From Xanthomonas euvesicatoria pv. euvesicatoria (GTDB lineage Bacteria > Pseudomonadota > Gammaproteobacteria > Xanthomonadales > Xanthomonadaceae): a stretch of DNA of 48,708 nucleotides. The stretch is taken from contig NZ_JAJIUJ010000089.1 of the NCBI RefSeq assembly GCF_020880415.1, positions 1-48,708 on the forward strand. Direction: 5' to 3'. Below the pieces are notes generated by a model. That model saw only the letters and a program-made list of their open reading frames with translations. It was not told the origin of the DNA and did no database searches. Each line of letters opens with the position of its first letter. The first letter of the stretch is position 1. Position numbers and translations under genes: made by a program. Of this stretch, positions 35,801-43,826 are shown piece after piece.

Positions 35801-35967
35801 TTCCGCTGTTCGTTGGTGCCGGTGCCGGCTCGGAGGTCATGCAACGTATCGCCGCGCCGATGCTGGGTGGCATGCTCACCGCACCGGTGCTCTCTATGGT
35901 GGTGATTCCCGCAGCGTTCTATCTGGTGCGGCGACGTGGATTGCGCGCGGCGCGGGGCGACCAATGA
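32827..35967 (+). CDS. cusA: Copper/silver RND efflux pump CusA-like
   Basis: A 1046-aa inner-membrane RND pump of the heavy-metal efflux family. Twelve membrane segments flank two large periplasmic loops; the proton-relay region is GGIAIAIGAMVDAAVVMIEN. Blocks typical of monovalent-cation pumps are PDLSDTQVIIRTQWAGQ, LGWIYQYALVD and LGSEFMPPLEEGSLLYMP. The start at MIARLIHACIAN overlaps the cusB stop (ATGA). It is the last gene of leader ORF-cusC-cusB-cusA and is followed by a bidirectional hairpin. Confidence 0.95.
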   Translation: MIARLIHACIANRVLVLVAAALLAVVGIWSIKNTPLDALPDLSDTQVIIRTQWAGQTPRIIEDQVTYPLATTMLSVPGVKAVRGFSFFGDSFVYILFDDATDLYWARSRVLEYLSQVRDRLPPNVNPALGPDATGLGWIYQYALVDRTGQRDVGQLRALQDWFLRYELKTVPDVAEVASVGGAVRAWQIQPDPQALAARGLTVAELIEAVDAANGATGGSVIEQGEAELMVRSEGYLRTQEAFEQVPVTGNDGIPVLLGEVATISRGPVFRRGIAELDGQGEVAGGVIVLRTGKDALGAIRNVKARLQALQSSLPEGVEVVPVYDRSELIQDAVRNLTHKLGEEFLVVALVCLLFLWHLRSALVAVITLPLGILAAFIVMHAQGISANLLSLGGIAIAIGAMVDAAVVMIENAHKHLEHWREEHGREPQGEERWQLMARSAAEVGPALFASLLVITLSFVPVFALQAQEGRLFSPLAYTKTYAMAAAAGLSVTLIPVLMGYLIRGHIRPEQQNPINRILIAGYRPILLWVLKHPGVTLLLSGLLLVLTLIPFSRLGSEFMPPLEEGSLLYMPTALPGLSADKARQLLQLSGRMIKTVPEVEHVFGKAGRAESATDPAPMEMFETTVTFKPRDQWRPGMTLQKLRQELDAAVKIPGLTNLWVPPIRNRIDMLATGIKSPIGIKVSGPDVEQIERLSQQIEQVAKTVPGVSSALAERVTGGRYVDVQVRPEIAARYGFTQGQLQQLIATVVGGDPIGETIEGRERYPIVLRYPRGQRDSLQALQDLPLIAPGGVQLTLSQVAELSISPGPPMLKSDNGRLVGYIYVDVADRDLGSVVQDLQAAMQTQVSLPAGYGLAWSGQYEYLQRALARLQWVVPAALAIIFLVIWMVFRRLSDVSIILLSLPLALVGGFWLIWGLGHAISVASMIGFIALGGVAAEFGVIMLLYLRHAWEQRLASGAPEDVSTLQEAIYEGAVQRVRPKAMTVAVILAGLFPLFVGAGAGSEVMQRIAAPMLGGMLTAPVLSMVVIPAAFYLVRRRGLRAARGDQ

Positions 35968-35999
35968 GAGACAGACTGAGCACCTGAGGTCCGTCCCCA

Positions 36000-36039
36000 C
36001 AAAAAGACGCGAGTCATGGAAGAAGTCATGACTGGCGTC
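36000..36039 (-). terminator. Hairpin terminator between cusA and DUF4198 gene
   Basis: GACGC-G-AGTCATG pairs with CATGACT-G-GCGTC around an 8-nt loop (36006-36039). On the minus strand it is followed by TTTTTGTGG, a U-run, so it mainly terminates the leftward DUF4198 gene; it may also slow readthrough from cusA. Confidence 0.75.
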
Positions 36040-36071
36040 AAAGGGGAGAGTACCGCCTACGTGCCTACTTG

Positions 36072-36902
36072 TCAGTGCCCGGCGTGCGGGGAAATCTCAA
36101 AGCTCAGCGACGCCCGATCCGACACAAAATCCAAAGCCTTTTGTGTAGAGGGCACCATGTGATTGGTGTGGATGTACCAGGTCTTGGCGGTGGTCACCTG
36201 GAAACTGGCTTGGCCTTGGGCATCGGTGCGCAGGAGCGTAGCGCTACCGTGCCCGCCCTTGACCGGTGCATCAGCACGATGACCGACGTACACGCGTAGG
36301 TTGGGCACTGGCGTGCCCTGCTGCAGCACTTGGAACGACAGCTGATCGCCGACCTTCACGCTTCCAGGATTGCGGGTCAAGCGGATCTCCAACGGATAGC
36401 CCAGCGAGGCAGCGAAGTCGTCGGTCAGTTTCGTGCCCACCTGTCCAATGGCACGGGCATGCTTGGTATAGCTATAGGTGACCCCTTTGGGGAACTTGCT
36501 TGCGTCATAGGTGGCCAGCGTATCGGGCAAGTCTTCCAGCTCCAGGTACTTGCCGAACTCGCTGGCCGTACGTGTGCTGGTGGAAGCCATCGTCGAGACA
36601 CCCAGCAGATAGGTGCCCTCGCCCGCCGGATGGACGGTGAGCTGGCTTTGCTTGCCGATCTCTTTCCAACTGGCCAGGTCCGGGGCGGCCTTGGCACCGT
36701 CCTGGCTCAGCGAAACGTCCTGTAGACGCGCTCGGGTGACTGCGCCAGCACTTTCATCGAAGGTGCCGTTGTTCACCAAGGCGGTGTTCGCCTCGCCCGC
36801 TGCGGTGCCAGGCTTGGAGAAAGCGACAAACAGGTCGTGCGCACCGGCACTGCCGGCCACAGCGAACAGCAGTAGTGTGGCGGATAGTTGCGTGTTTCTC
36901 AT
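36072..36902 (-). CDS. DUF4198 periplasmic protein
   Basis: A 276-aa exported protein: a signal peptide (LLLFAVAGSAGA) is followed at once by HDLFVAF, so the mature protein starts with His, as in several copper-binding periplasmic proteins. A C-terminal Ig-like part (VGDQLSFQVLQQGTPVPNLRVYV ... TWYIHTNHMVPST) is typical of DUF4198, often encoded beside TonB-dependent receptors for metals. GAGGAG precedes the start. Its upstream partner is a TonB-receptor gene that survives only as a 3' fragment, so its original promoter is probably lost. Confidence 0.82.
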   Translation of the reverse strand: MRNTQLSATLLLFAVAGSAGAHDLFVAFSKPGTAAGEANTALVNNGTFDESAGAVTRARLQDVSLSQDGAKAAPDLASWKEIGKQSQLTVHPAGEGTYLLGVSTMASTSTRTASEFGKYLELEDLPDTLATYDASKFPKGVTYSYTKHARAIGQVGTKLTDDFAASLGYPLEIRLTRNPGSVKVGDQLSFQVLQQGTPVPNLRVYVGHRADAPVKGGHGSATLLRTDAQGQASFQVTTAKTWYIHTNHMVPSTQKALDFVSDRASLSFEISPHAGH

Positions 36903-36928
36903 GATGTGTAGCTCCTCGTGATCGTGGC

Positions 36929-37295
36929 TTACCAGTGGTAACCAAAGCGGACATTCCAGCGACGACCCAGCAAGTCGTACGTCATGGTGTCGGTGTCGGT
37001 GTTGGGGTTGTTCTTCACGAACGGCGCCTTCTTATCGAGCACTTTTTCAACGCCGGCGGAGATATCCCATTTCTTCTTGATGCCGTAGCTCAGTTGCAGG
37101 CTGTGGTACACCACGCTGGACACATGCGAGCCGGTCGTGTCGGGCACGGCGATGATGTCGTCCGCGCTGCCGATGTACTGCGCCGAATAGACGCCGGTCC
37201 AACGGTTCTTGCCCATACGCAGTGAGCCCAAGCCACGCCACTGGGTGTAGCTACCCAAGCCGCTGGTGATCTTGCCGGCGTACTCAATGGTGGTG
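36929..37295 (-). pseudogene. TonB-dependent receptor, C-terminal fragment
   Basis: About 120 codons of the end of an outer-membrane receptor: alternating beta strands (SSVVYHSLQLSYGIKKKWDISAGVEKVLDKKAP) and the closing LLGRRWNVRFGYHW with the terminal aromatic residue required for barrel insertion. The 5' part, including plug and most of the barrel, is missing. Homology ends near 37295, where a hutG-like fragment begins in the opposite direction. Confidence 0.8.
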
Positions 37296-37493
37296 GCCCC
37301 GGGCGTGAGCGCCCCCAACCCACGCGGGGTGAGTCTGGAGGTCCTGGAAGCCCTGCTGGATCTGGTCATGGCCTCGGGCAAGGTACGTGTGGTCGACGTG
37401 GCGGAACTGTGTCCGCCCCTGGATCCGGATCAAGCCACCGCACGTGTGGCCGCGCGTTTGATCCACCGAATGGTCAGTGCGCAGGCTCAGTGA
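37288..37493 (+). pseudogene. hutG-like (formimidoylglutamase/arginase family) C-terminal fragment
   Basis: About 65 codons reading VVAPGVSAPNPRGV, then LEALLDLVMASGKVRVVDVAELCPPLDPDQATARVAARLIHRM, the usual C-terminal helices of the arginase/formimidoylglutamase family, including the GVSAP loop and a DxDQxTARxAARL block. The metal-binding core upstream is gone. Both this and the receptor fragment lost their 5' ends at the same point, indicating a deletion or recombination scar. Confidence 0.75.
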
Positions 37494-37522
37494 AGTGATA
37501 TCGGCTGGCAAAAGGCAGTGAG

Positions 37523-38074
37523 CTAACGGGAACGCTCAGCCAGCAACTGCTTCATTTGCGCGATCTCCTGTGTCTGCGAGGTAATAATGTCCTGGCAGAG
37601 CTTCACCAACTCAGGATCCTTCAGACGATTCTCCTCACACATCAGGATGGCGCCAGCGTGGTGGGGAATCATCGAACGGATGAACTGCTTGTCAGTGACC
37701 GCTGCTTGAGTGCGAATGCCCCACCAGCAGAACAGCATGAACGCCACCGTCAGACCAGCCAGAATCAGATTGCGTCGGCGATCGGGGTACATGCTGGACA
37801 TTAGCCACAGCTCGATCAGCAGCATGGGAGCGGCCATCAGGCCCGCCATGTAGAACTGGTTCACGTTGTTATAGACGTTAGCCCACTGATCGACCATTGC
37901 GTACATCAATGCGTACATGGCCACGAAAGACAGGCCCATCATCAACAACAGGCGGCCGTAATGGCCTTGATGCCCTTGTTGTGCCTGGTGGGCAGGTTGG
38001 TGTGAGGCGTGCGGTTTTGCGTGCTGGGACTGCGGGTCTTGCGCGTTTTCGTGCGTACCGTGCGAAGAGGACAT
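37523..38074 (-). CDS. DUF305 membrane protein, copper-cluster type
   Basis: A 183-aa protein: a His/Gln-rich N-terminus (about 1-40), three hydrophobic segments (about 42-62, 75-95, 103-122), then a DUF305 domain with FIRSMIPHHAGAILMCEEN (about 132-150) and QTQEIAQMKQLL. The HHAGAI motif and Met residues suggest metal binding. DUF305 proteins are frequent in copper-resistance islands. A strong hairpin separates it from the EF-hand gene upstream, so it has its own promoter or depends on readthrough. Confidence 0.85.
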   Translation of the reverse strand: MSSSHGTHENAQDPQSQHAKPHASHQPAHQAQQGHQGHYGRLLLMMGLSFVAMYALMYAMVDQWANVYNNVNQFYMAGLMAAPMLLIELWLMSSMYPDRRRNLILAGLTVAFMLFCWWGIRTQAAVTDKQFIRSMIPHHAGAILMCEENRLKDPELVKLCQDIITSQTQEIAQMKQLLAERSR

Positions 38075-38110
38075 AACAATCTCCGTGGGAATGGCAGAAC
38101 GGCGGAAGAA

Positions 38111-38138
38111 CCCGGGAACTGTTGGAACAGCTCCCGGG
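38111..38138 (-). terminator. Strong hairpin after the EF-hand gene
   Basis: CCCGGGAACTGTT and AACAGCTCCCGGG form a 13-bp stem with a 2-nt tip (one pair is G-U on the minus strand); the real loop would be 4 nt or more. On the minus strand it is followed by TTCTTCC rather than a full U run. It probably terminates or attenuates the leftward transcript from copF and the EF-hand gene. Confidence 0.65.
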
Positions 38139-38148
38139 CTGAGAACAC

Positions 38149-38424
38149 TTACATACCCTTGCCGGCAGCGAATTCCTGCGGGCTCAGCTTGCCATCTTTG
38201 TTGCTATCGAGCATGCCAAAGTGCGGCGCCAGCTTGTGCTTGGCCAGTTCTTCCTTGGACAGCGAGCCGTCCTTGTTGGCATCGAGCTTGGTGAAATCGG
38301 CATCGGCCGCCGCCGGCTTGTGCTGACCGTGGTCGGTGGTGGGCGTGGTGGTCTGGCCGCCGGCGAAGGCCGCGCCCGCCATCAGGAACAAGGCCATCAT
38401 CGAGAGGGAGGCATAACGCTTCAT
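38149..38424 (-). CDS. Small exported EF-hand protein
   Basis: A 91-aa protein with a signal peptide (SMMALFLMAGAAFA) and two EF-hand loops, DANKDGSLSKEE (about 48-59) and DSNKDGKLSPQE (about 72-83), both with the standard D-x-[DN]-x-D-G pattern. It is expected to bind calcium or another divalent ion in the periplasm. It follows copF by 28 bp on the same strand; such proteins often accompany copper genes, but the role is unknown. Confidence 0.85.
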   Translation of the reverse strand: MKRYASLSMMALFLMAGAAFAGGQTTTPTTDHGQHKPAAADADFTKLDANKDGSLSKEELAKHKLAPHFGMLDSNKDGKLSPQEFAAGKGM

Positions 38425-38452
38425 TGCAGTACTCCTTGTGGGATATGAGCCA

Positions 38453-40774
38453 TCAGTGACAGGAATGGCCGCGCGCAGGCTCATCGGCGCGGTCAGGGTG
38501 GGGGGTGGCAACAACGGTGGAGCCGGACAAACGCAGGGCATTGGTGACCACCGAAACCGAGCTCAGGCTCATGGCCAGGGCCGCCATCATCGGACTGAGC
38601 AAAAGGCCGAAGCTGGGATACAGCAAGCCGGCGGCGATAGGCACGCCGATGGCGTTGTAGACGAAGGCGAAGCCCAGGTTCTGCTTCATATTGGCCACCG
38701 TCAAAGACGAGATGGCACGGGCTTGCACGATGCGCCTCAAATCACCCTTGACCAGGGTGAGCTGGGCGCTGGACATGGCCACATCCGTGCCCGTCCCCAT
38801 CGCGATGCCCACATCGGCTGCCGCCAGGGCCGGCGCATCGTTGATGCCATCGCCAGCCATGGCCACGCGACGACCCTGGGCTTTGAGTTGCTGGACCAGG
38901 TCGGCCTTGTCCTGCGGCTTGACGCCACCACGCACATCCTCGATGCCCAGCGTGCGCCCCACGGCCTCGGCCGTCGCCTGTGCGTCACCGGAGGCCATCA
39001 CCACGTGCAGGCCATCGGCACGTAGCAGGTTCAAGGCAGGCAAGGTCGTGGCTTTGATGGGATCAGCCACCGCAATGGCGCCGGCCAACCGACCATTGAC
39101 CGCCAGGAACATCACGCTAGCGCCTTCTTTCCGAAGACGCTCGGCGCTGCTTTGCAAAGGTGCTACATCGGCGCCAACCGACGCCATCAGGCTTTGGTTG
39201 CCGAGCACGACATCCTGATCGGACACGCGCCCGCGGACGCCTTGGCCGGTGAGCGAATCAAAATCTTGGGCGGCCACCAGGTTCAAGCCACGTCGCTGGG
39301 CTTCAGCCACGATGGCCTCGGCCAAGGGGTGCTCACTGCCCTGCTCCAAGCTGCCGGCCAAACAAAGGATCTGATCGGCGTCGAAGCCGGCGTTGGAGAG
39401 CGTGTCGCGAAAGGCTGGACGCCCCTCGGTCAACGTACCGGTCTTGTCCACGATCAACGTGTCGATCAGACGTAGCTGCTCGATCGCCTGAGCATCGCGG
39501 AACAGGACCCCGACCTGCGCAGCGCGGCCAGTGGCGACCATGATCGACATGGGGGTAGCCAAACCCAAGGCACACGGGCAAGCAATGATCAGAACCGATA
39601 CGGCATTGAGGACGGCAAAGGTCCAGGACGGTTCGGGTCCAAACAGACCCCATCCGAAGAACGTGAGCACCGCCGTGGCCAGCACGGCCAGGACAAACCA
39701 GTACGCCACCTTGTCCGCCATACGCTGCATCGGCGCGCGGGAGCGCTGGGCTTGGGCTACCAACTGCACAATCTGCGCCAGTACCGTCCCGGATCCGACT
39801 TTGTCCGCCCGGATGACTAAGGCGCCCGTCCCGTTGAGCGTGGCGCCTATAACGTGATCACCGACAGCCTTCTCCACCGGAATGGGTTCACCGGTCAGCA
39901 TCGACTCATCGACACTGGCGCGGCCTTCGATGACTTCCCCATCGACCGGCACCTTCTCGCCCGGTCGTACGCGAAGCAGATCACCCACGTGCACGTGATC
40001 CAGCGCAACGTCCTCTTCGCCCCCATCGGGTTTGACGCGGCGAGCCGTCTTGGGCGCCAATCCCAGCAGGGACTTGATGGCCGCCGAGGTTTTGGAACGC
40101 GCCCGCAGTTCCAGCAGCTGTCCGAGCAGGGTGAGCGAGACGATGACCGCTGCCGCCTCGAAGTAGACCCCTACCCGTCCATGCTCGCGGAAAGAGTCCG
40201 GAAACAGGTCCGGTGCCACGGTGGCCACCACGCTGTAGCCAAACGCGGCGGCCACGCCGATGCCGATCAGCGTCCACATGTTGGGGCTGCGATTGCCGAT
40301 GGACTGTAGGCAGCGCTCAAAGAAAGGCCACCCCGCCCAGAGCACCACCGGGGCGCTCAGCACGAGCTCAATCCAGGTGCGCGCCTGCGTGGACAAGCCG
40401 GGCAGACGGTGTCCCAGCATGGCCAAGACCAGGACGATCAACGTCAAAGGCAACGTCCACCAGAACCTTCGGGTGAAATCGCGTAACTCTGGATTGTCGT
40501 CCTCCTCCAGCGAGGGCATCTCCGGCTCCAGCGCCATGCCGCAGATCGGACAGGTGCCGGGACCTGGCTGACGAATCTGCGGATGCATCGGGCAGGTGTA
40601 GACCGTGGCGTGGGTACCGCTGGGTTGGGCCACCGCTGCTGGGGCGGTCACTTCAACTTGCTGGGGAGCGTCGTCCGTATAGCGGACGGGATTGGTGATG
40701 ACCCGTCCATCCGCAGCCTCGACAGGGGCTGCGCCTGCAGAATGGTGATGGTCATGGGACGACGGTGAGTTCAT
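38453..40774 (-). CDS. copF: Copper-exporting P-type ATPase CopF
   Basis: A 773-aa P1B-type ATPase that pumps Cu(I) from the cytoplasm. There is no N-terminal HMA domain; instead there is a His-rich start (HDHHHSAG) and a heavy-metal-binding domain [24 protein letters not shown] (about 50-85). Transport motif CPCALG is near residue 400, the phosphorylated Asp in DKTGTLTEG near 442, [10 protein letters not shown] for nucleotide binding, and [10 protein letters not shown] in the hinge. The start at [11 protein letters not shown] excludes an upstream non-conserved frame. It corresponds to copF of the xanthomonad copper cluster. Confidence 0.93.
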   Translation of the reverse strand: MNSPSSHDHHHSAGAAPVEAADGRVITNPVRYTDDAPQQVEVTAPAAVAQPSGTHATVYTCPMHPQIRQPGPGTCPICGMALEPEMPSLEEDDNPELRDFTRRFWWTLPLTLIVLVLAMLGHRLPGLSTQARTWIELVLSAPVVLWAGWPFFERCLQSIGNRSPNMWTLIGIGVAAAFGYSVVATVAPDLFPDSFREHGRVGVYFEAAAVIVSLTLLGQLLELRARSKTSAAIKSLLGLAPKTARRVKPDGGEEDVALDHVHVGDLLRVRPGEKVPVDGEVIEGRASVDESMLTGEPIPVEKAVGDHVIGATLNGTGALVIRADKVGSGTVLAQIVQLVAQAQRSRAPMQRMADKVAYWFVLAVLATAVLTFFGWGLFGPEPSWTFAVLNAVSVLIIACPCALGLATPMSIMVATGRAAQVGVLFRDAQAIEQLRLIDTLIVDKTGTLTEGRPAFRDTLSNAGFDADQILCLAGSLEQGSEHPLAEAIVAEAQRRGLNLVAAQDFDSLTGQGVRGRVSDQDVVLGNQSLMASVGADVAPLQSSAERLRKEGASVMFLAVNGRLAGAIAVADPIKATTLPALNLLRADGLHVVMASGDAQATAEAVGRTLGIEDVRGGVKPQDKADLVQQLKAQGRRVAMAGDGINDAPALAAADVGIAMGTGTDVAMSSAQLTLVKGDLRRIVQARAISSLTVANMKQNLGFAFVYNAIGVPIAAGLLYPSFGLLLSPMMAALAMSLSSVSVVTNALRLSGSTVVATPHPDRADEPARGHSCH

Positions 40775-40835
40775 GCCGATGCTCGCTTTAGTGGGGATGG
40801 ACTGCCAAGGCAGTGTGCCATTGCGGGTTACACAG

Positions 40836-41765
40836 CTATTCGGGGCTGAGCGTCCCGAGCACTGAAACAACAATCAGGATCAAGATGGCCAGCGCGGCCT
40901 CAGCCGTAACACTCTGCCGCAAAGCCCGCACCTCCTGCGCGGGATCTCCGCTGGTCAGCGCTCGTTCCAAGCGCGGCACCAGCGTCCATCGGTGCAGCGC
41001 TCCCAAACCCAGCATTCCAGCGAACAGGGCCAGTTTGAAAAGCAGCAACTTCCCGTAGGTGCTCTGGAACAGGGCCGAAAACGACCACGCGGTGAGATCC
41101 CCGTAGTGCGCGATGCCGGACACGATGAGCGCACCAACGAAGATCGTTCCCAGCGTCGAAAAACCATGCAGAAAGTCATGCGTTGATCGCAGACGCCCGC
41201 TGCCGTTCGTCTCTTTGCCGCGCAGCAGCATGGCAAGGAACATCAGGACCGCTGCGATCCAGCCGCCTGCCGCGAGAAGATGGACGATGCCTGCAGCAAG
41301 CCGGACCGCGCCTGCCAAGCCCTCGCCAGCGGCGGCGTGGCCGTTCCATGCCAGCGAAGCGAGTGCGCCGCCCGCCAGCATCGCCCCCAGCGGGAAGGCG
41401 GTCTCCACCTTCCCGCGGCGACGATGCCATCCGAGCACGAACATCAGGGCGACCAGCAGCGCGCCTCTCGCCATGGCTGCCCGGCCCGCGGACGTCTCGA
41501 GCAGATACCAGCCAAGCGATGCGCGATCAACCTCGGCAAGCGGCATTCCCATGATGCCCGCGGTCTTGAAGACGACATCGAGCCCGGTGAGCACGAGACC
41601 GGCTACGGCACCCGCCAATAGAACGCCCATGAGTGACCACCCGGCCAAGGCGTCGGCGAGTGCCGATCGACGCGACCCGTACCAACCGAAGAGTGGAACC
41701 CCGAAAAGAACCATGATGACAAGGTATTCCAAGAATCTCAGTGCATAAGCCGACAGGTCGAACAT
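40836..41765 (-). CDS. copD: Copper resistance membrane protein CopD
   Basis: A 309-aa inner-membrane protein with about eight hydrophobic segments, thought to move copper into the cytoplasm together with CopC. The start at [18 protein letters not shown] has GAGGAG 6 bp upstream; a longer frame reaching into copC is rejected. The CopD-type end includes [21 protein letters not shown]. It follows copC by 10 bp. Confidence 0.9.
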   Translation of the reverse strand: MFDLSAYALRFLEYLVIMVLFGVPLFGWYGSRRSALADALAGWSLMGVLLAGAVAGLVLTGLDVVFKTAGIMGMPLAEVDRASLGWYLLETSAGRAAMARGALLVALMFVLGWHRRRGKVETAFPLGAMLAGGALASLAWNGHAAAGEGLAGAVRLAAGIVHLLAAGGWIAAVLMFLAMLLRGKETNGSGRLRSTHDFLHGFSTLGTIFVGALIVSGIAHYGDLTAWSFSALFQSTYGKLLLFKLALFAGMLGLGALHRWTLVPRLERALTSGDPAQEVRALRQSVTAEAALAILILIVVSVLGTLSPE

Positions 41766-41775
41766 TCGCGACTCC

Positions 41776-42159
41776 TCAGCGCACCGTGAAGCTGAAGCTG
41801 CCCGGCATGGGGTGGTTGTCACCACCGACGGCGCGGTAATCCACGGTATAGACGCCCGGAGCCAGCGGTCCAGGCAACTTGGCACGCAGGGTCTTGCCGT
41901 TGTTGACGATCTCGGTCGTGAAATTCTCGATCGGCATGGTGGAACTGCCGTGCTTCATGAGCAACTTGAGACGCGACGCCCGCGGAATCAATGTCTCGTT
42001 GAACACGAGATCGATCTGGCCTGGCGAGGCCACCACCGCATTTGCCGCCGGTGTGGACTGCTGCAGCGCGGCGTGGGCGTGCGCGACCTGCAGCGAAAAC
42101 TGCCCGGCCGCGATTGCGAGGACGAGCGCGAAGGAGCGAATGACGTTGGACGACTTCAT
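41776..42159 (-). CDS. copC: Periplasmic copper-binding protein CopC
   Basis: A 127-aa protein. The signal peptide ends at AHA, so the mature protein begins HAALQQSTPA with the N-terminal His that binds Cu(II); further ligands fit the conserved GGDNHPMPGSFSF near the end. Middle blocks LVFNETLIPRASRLKL and GPLAPGVYTVDYRAV are classical CopC. It is paired with copD downstream. Confidence 0.94.
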   Translation of the reverse strand: MKSSNVIRSFALVLAIAAGQFSLQVAHAHAALQQSTPAANAVVASPGQIDLVFNETLIPRASRLKLLMKHGSSTMPIENFTTEIVNNGKTLRAKLPGPLAPGVYTVDYRAVGGDNHPMPGSFSFTVR

Positions 42160-42300
42160 ATGGATAAATCCTCATTGGAATGTGATGCAAAGCCCGTTCG
42201 GGAGGGGCCGCGCTGTGTTCGATGCGACAAGCGTTAGATGTCGGACTGTCACTGAAACCACGATTTATCGGATTTTCTTGATACTTCCGCTTTCGCGAGA

Positions 42301-42332
42301 CGAGGATCCCACCGGCTCAGGCGGGATCCTCG
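42301..42332 (-). terminator. Hairpin after the Csp gene
   Basis: CGAGGATCCC and GGGATCCTCG form a perfect 10-bp stem with a 12-nt loop, 6 bp after the stop of the copper-storage gene. No U run follows on the minus strand. It probably reduces readthrough from copG/Csp into copC. Confidence 0.6.
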
Positions 42333-42337
42333 ACGCA

Positions 42338-42688
42338 TTACGCTGCCATGGCGCTGCAGCTTTCCGCGCAGCGGCGACAAACTTCGGCGCAGCGCGTCAT
42401 CTCAGGGTCGTTCATGGCGTCGCATGCATCGGCGCACTGGCGGCAGATCTCCGCGCAGGCACCGCAAACCACGTCGTGAACGCTGGCACCACGCAGCATC
42501 GCGTCGGCACTGGTTGCGCAGGTATCGGCACACGTCGCCAACAGGGCGATGTGCTCCGGGGCCGCGTGAACACCTCCTTTGGTCAGGCAGTAGTTGATGG
42601 TCTCCAGGCAGATCGCATGGCATTGCGTGCAGTTGTCGATGCACTCGTTCATGGCCTGGGGCCGGTGTGCTGCGGAATGGTGAGTCAT
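42338..42688 (-). CDS. csp: Four-helix copper storage protein (Csp3-like)
   Basis: A 116-aa protein with about 18 Cys arranged in C-x2-C and C-x3-C pairs along helices (CIDNCTQCHAIC, CADTCATSADA, CGACAEICRQCADAC, CAEVCRRCAESC), the hallmark of copper storage proteins that hold many Cu(I) ions in a tube of helices. No signal peptide or Tat motif is present, so it is expected to be cytosolic as in Csp3. AAGGAG precedes the start at MTHHSAAHRPQ. It is not part of the classical copL-F set and seems to be an insertion between copG and copC. Confidence 0.88.
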   Translation of the reverse strand: MTHHSAAHRPQAMNECIDNCTQCHAICLETINYCLTKGGVHAAPEHIALLATCADTCATSADAMLRGASVHDVVCGACAEICRQCADACDAMNDPEMTRCAEVCRRCAESCSAMAA

Positions 42689-42758
42689 GTAGTTCTCCTT
42701 CTTCCTCGCGGGCGAGAATCGGCGCGCCCGCAACACCGTCCCCTGTTGCTGCGACGGA

Positions 42759-43283
42759 TCAGTGCTGTGCGAACGGTTCAGTGGTTCCGTCGCGATGGAT
42801 CAGCTCGACCGTGAACGGCTGCTGGCGTCCCTCCGGGACCTCCATGCCCGGAGAACCAAGCGGCATCCCTGGGAGGACCAGGCCGCGTGCGTTCGGCTCT
42901 TCTTCGAGGAGACGCTTGATGTCCGCGGCCGGAACGTGGCCTTCGATGACGTATCCGCCGATCTCGGCCGTGTGGCAGGAGCCCTTTGCATAGGGGACAC
43001 CCAACCGCTCCTTGACCAGACCCAGGTCATCCATGTCGTGCACATCCACGGTGAATCCCGCCTTCTGCACGTGGTCGATCCAGACACCGCAGCACCCGCA
43101 GGTCGGGGTCTTGTGGACGGTCATGCGTGGCAGGGCTGCTGGAGTCGCGTCGGCTGATTGGACGACAACCTGTGCGGAGGGCGAGGTTGTGGGTTGCGCG
43201 GATGAAGCATCCTGGGTGCAAGCACCCAGACCAGCCACGGCAAGGACCACAAAAGTCAGACGGTGCAATGTGAGCGTAGTCAT
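42759..43283 (-). CDS. copG: CopG-type DUF411 lipoprotein
   Basis: A 174-aa protein: the N-terminal signal ends in the lipobox GAC (Cys22), then a DUF411 domain with TPTCGCCGVWIDH (Cys62, Cys64, Cys65), CHTAEIGGYVIEGHVPA and the RGLVLPGMPLGSPGME block. The CopG (DUF411) family is associated with copper in the periplasm, possibly as a redox protein. The start MTTLTLHRL is chosen for its signal sequence. It corresponds to copG of the xanthomonad cluster. Confidence 0.9.
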   Translation of the reverse strand: MTTLTLHRLTFVVLAVAGLGACTQDASSAQPTTSPSAQVVVQSADATPAALPRMTVHKTPTCGCCGVWIDHVQKAGFTVDVHDMDDLGLVKERLGVPYAKGSCHTAEIGGYVIEGHVPAADIKRLLEEEPNARGLVLPGMPLGSPGMEVPEGRQQPFTVELIHRDGTTEPFAQH

Positions 43284-43297
43284 TTCAATCTCTCGAC

Positions 43298-43807
43298 TCA
43301 GCGCTTGGTCCGCGAGGACCAGTGGATGTGGACGATCCGCCAGCCGTCCGCGGTCTCCTTCAGCACCATCGTCTCGGCGCTCTGGACGGTCAGTGGCTGG
43401 CCGTCCTTCTGGGCATGCAACTCGCTTTCGGTTCCGACCCACGCGAACTCGCCAGCGGCTCGTGCGCGCTGACGGAGCAGCTGGCGATGGGCGCCCTTGA
43501 GGAATGCCGCATCGCTGACTGCGTGATGGCCCATGTATTCCTCGCGGCTGCGTTCGGCGCCCCCGGACTCGAGGATGAGAACGTCGGCAGCGAGCAGGGC
43601 TTCGACCGTGGCCAGATCGCCGCTAGACAGGGCCCTGTTGAAACGCTCCGCTACGGCGACCGCGGCCTCTGCAGTGACTGGGACGTCGACGTCCGCAGAT
43701 GCCGCGGCAGCGGGGTGATGTGCGTGCGGCTGTGTCGCCTGCGCCATTGCGGGGGACACGACGGCCAGTGCCAGTGCGAGGGTGAACGAGATTGCTGTTG
43801 CGTTCAT
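43298..43807 (-). CDS. Exported NTF2-like (DUF4440/SnoaL-type) protein
   Basis: A 169-aa protein: a signal peptide ending AMA is followed by a His-containing linker (QPHAHHPAA) and an NTF2-like domain (AVAVAERFNRALSSGDLATVEALLAADVLILESGG ... DGWRIVHIHWSSRTKR). The function is unknown; the ending with HIHW is usual in the family. It sits between copM and copG, 14 bp upstream of copG and 19 bp after copM, evidently co-transcribed. Confidence 0.82.
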   Translation of the reverse strand: MNATAISFTLALALAVVSPAMAQATQPHAHHPAAAASADVDVPVTAEAAVAVAERFNRALSSGDLATVEALLAADVLILESGGAERSREEYMGHHAVSDAAFLKGAHRQLLRQRARAAGEFAWVGTESELHAQKDGQPLTVQSAETMVLKETADGWRIVHIHWSSRTKR

Positions 43808-43826
43808 TGCGTGGGCTCCAAGGAGA

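Noticed and set aside
36929..37381. Intact 150-aa membrane protein
   Set aside because: Its first 25-30 residues are antisense to the hutG-like fragment and not barrel-like; the rest is the end of a TonB-dependent receptor.
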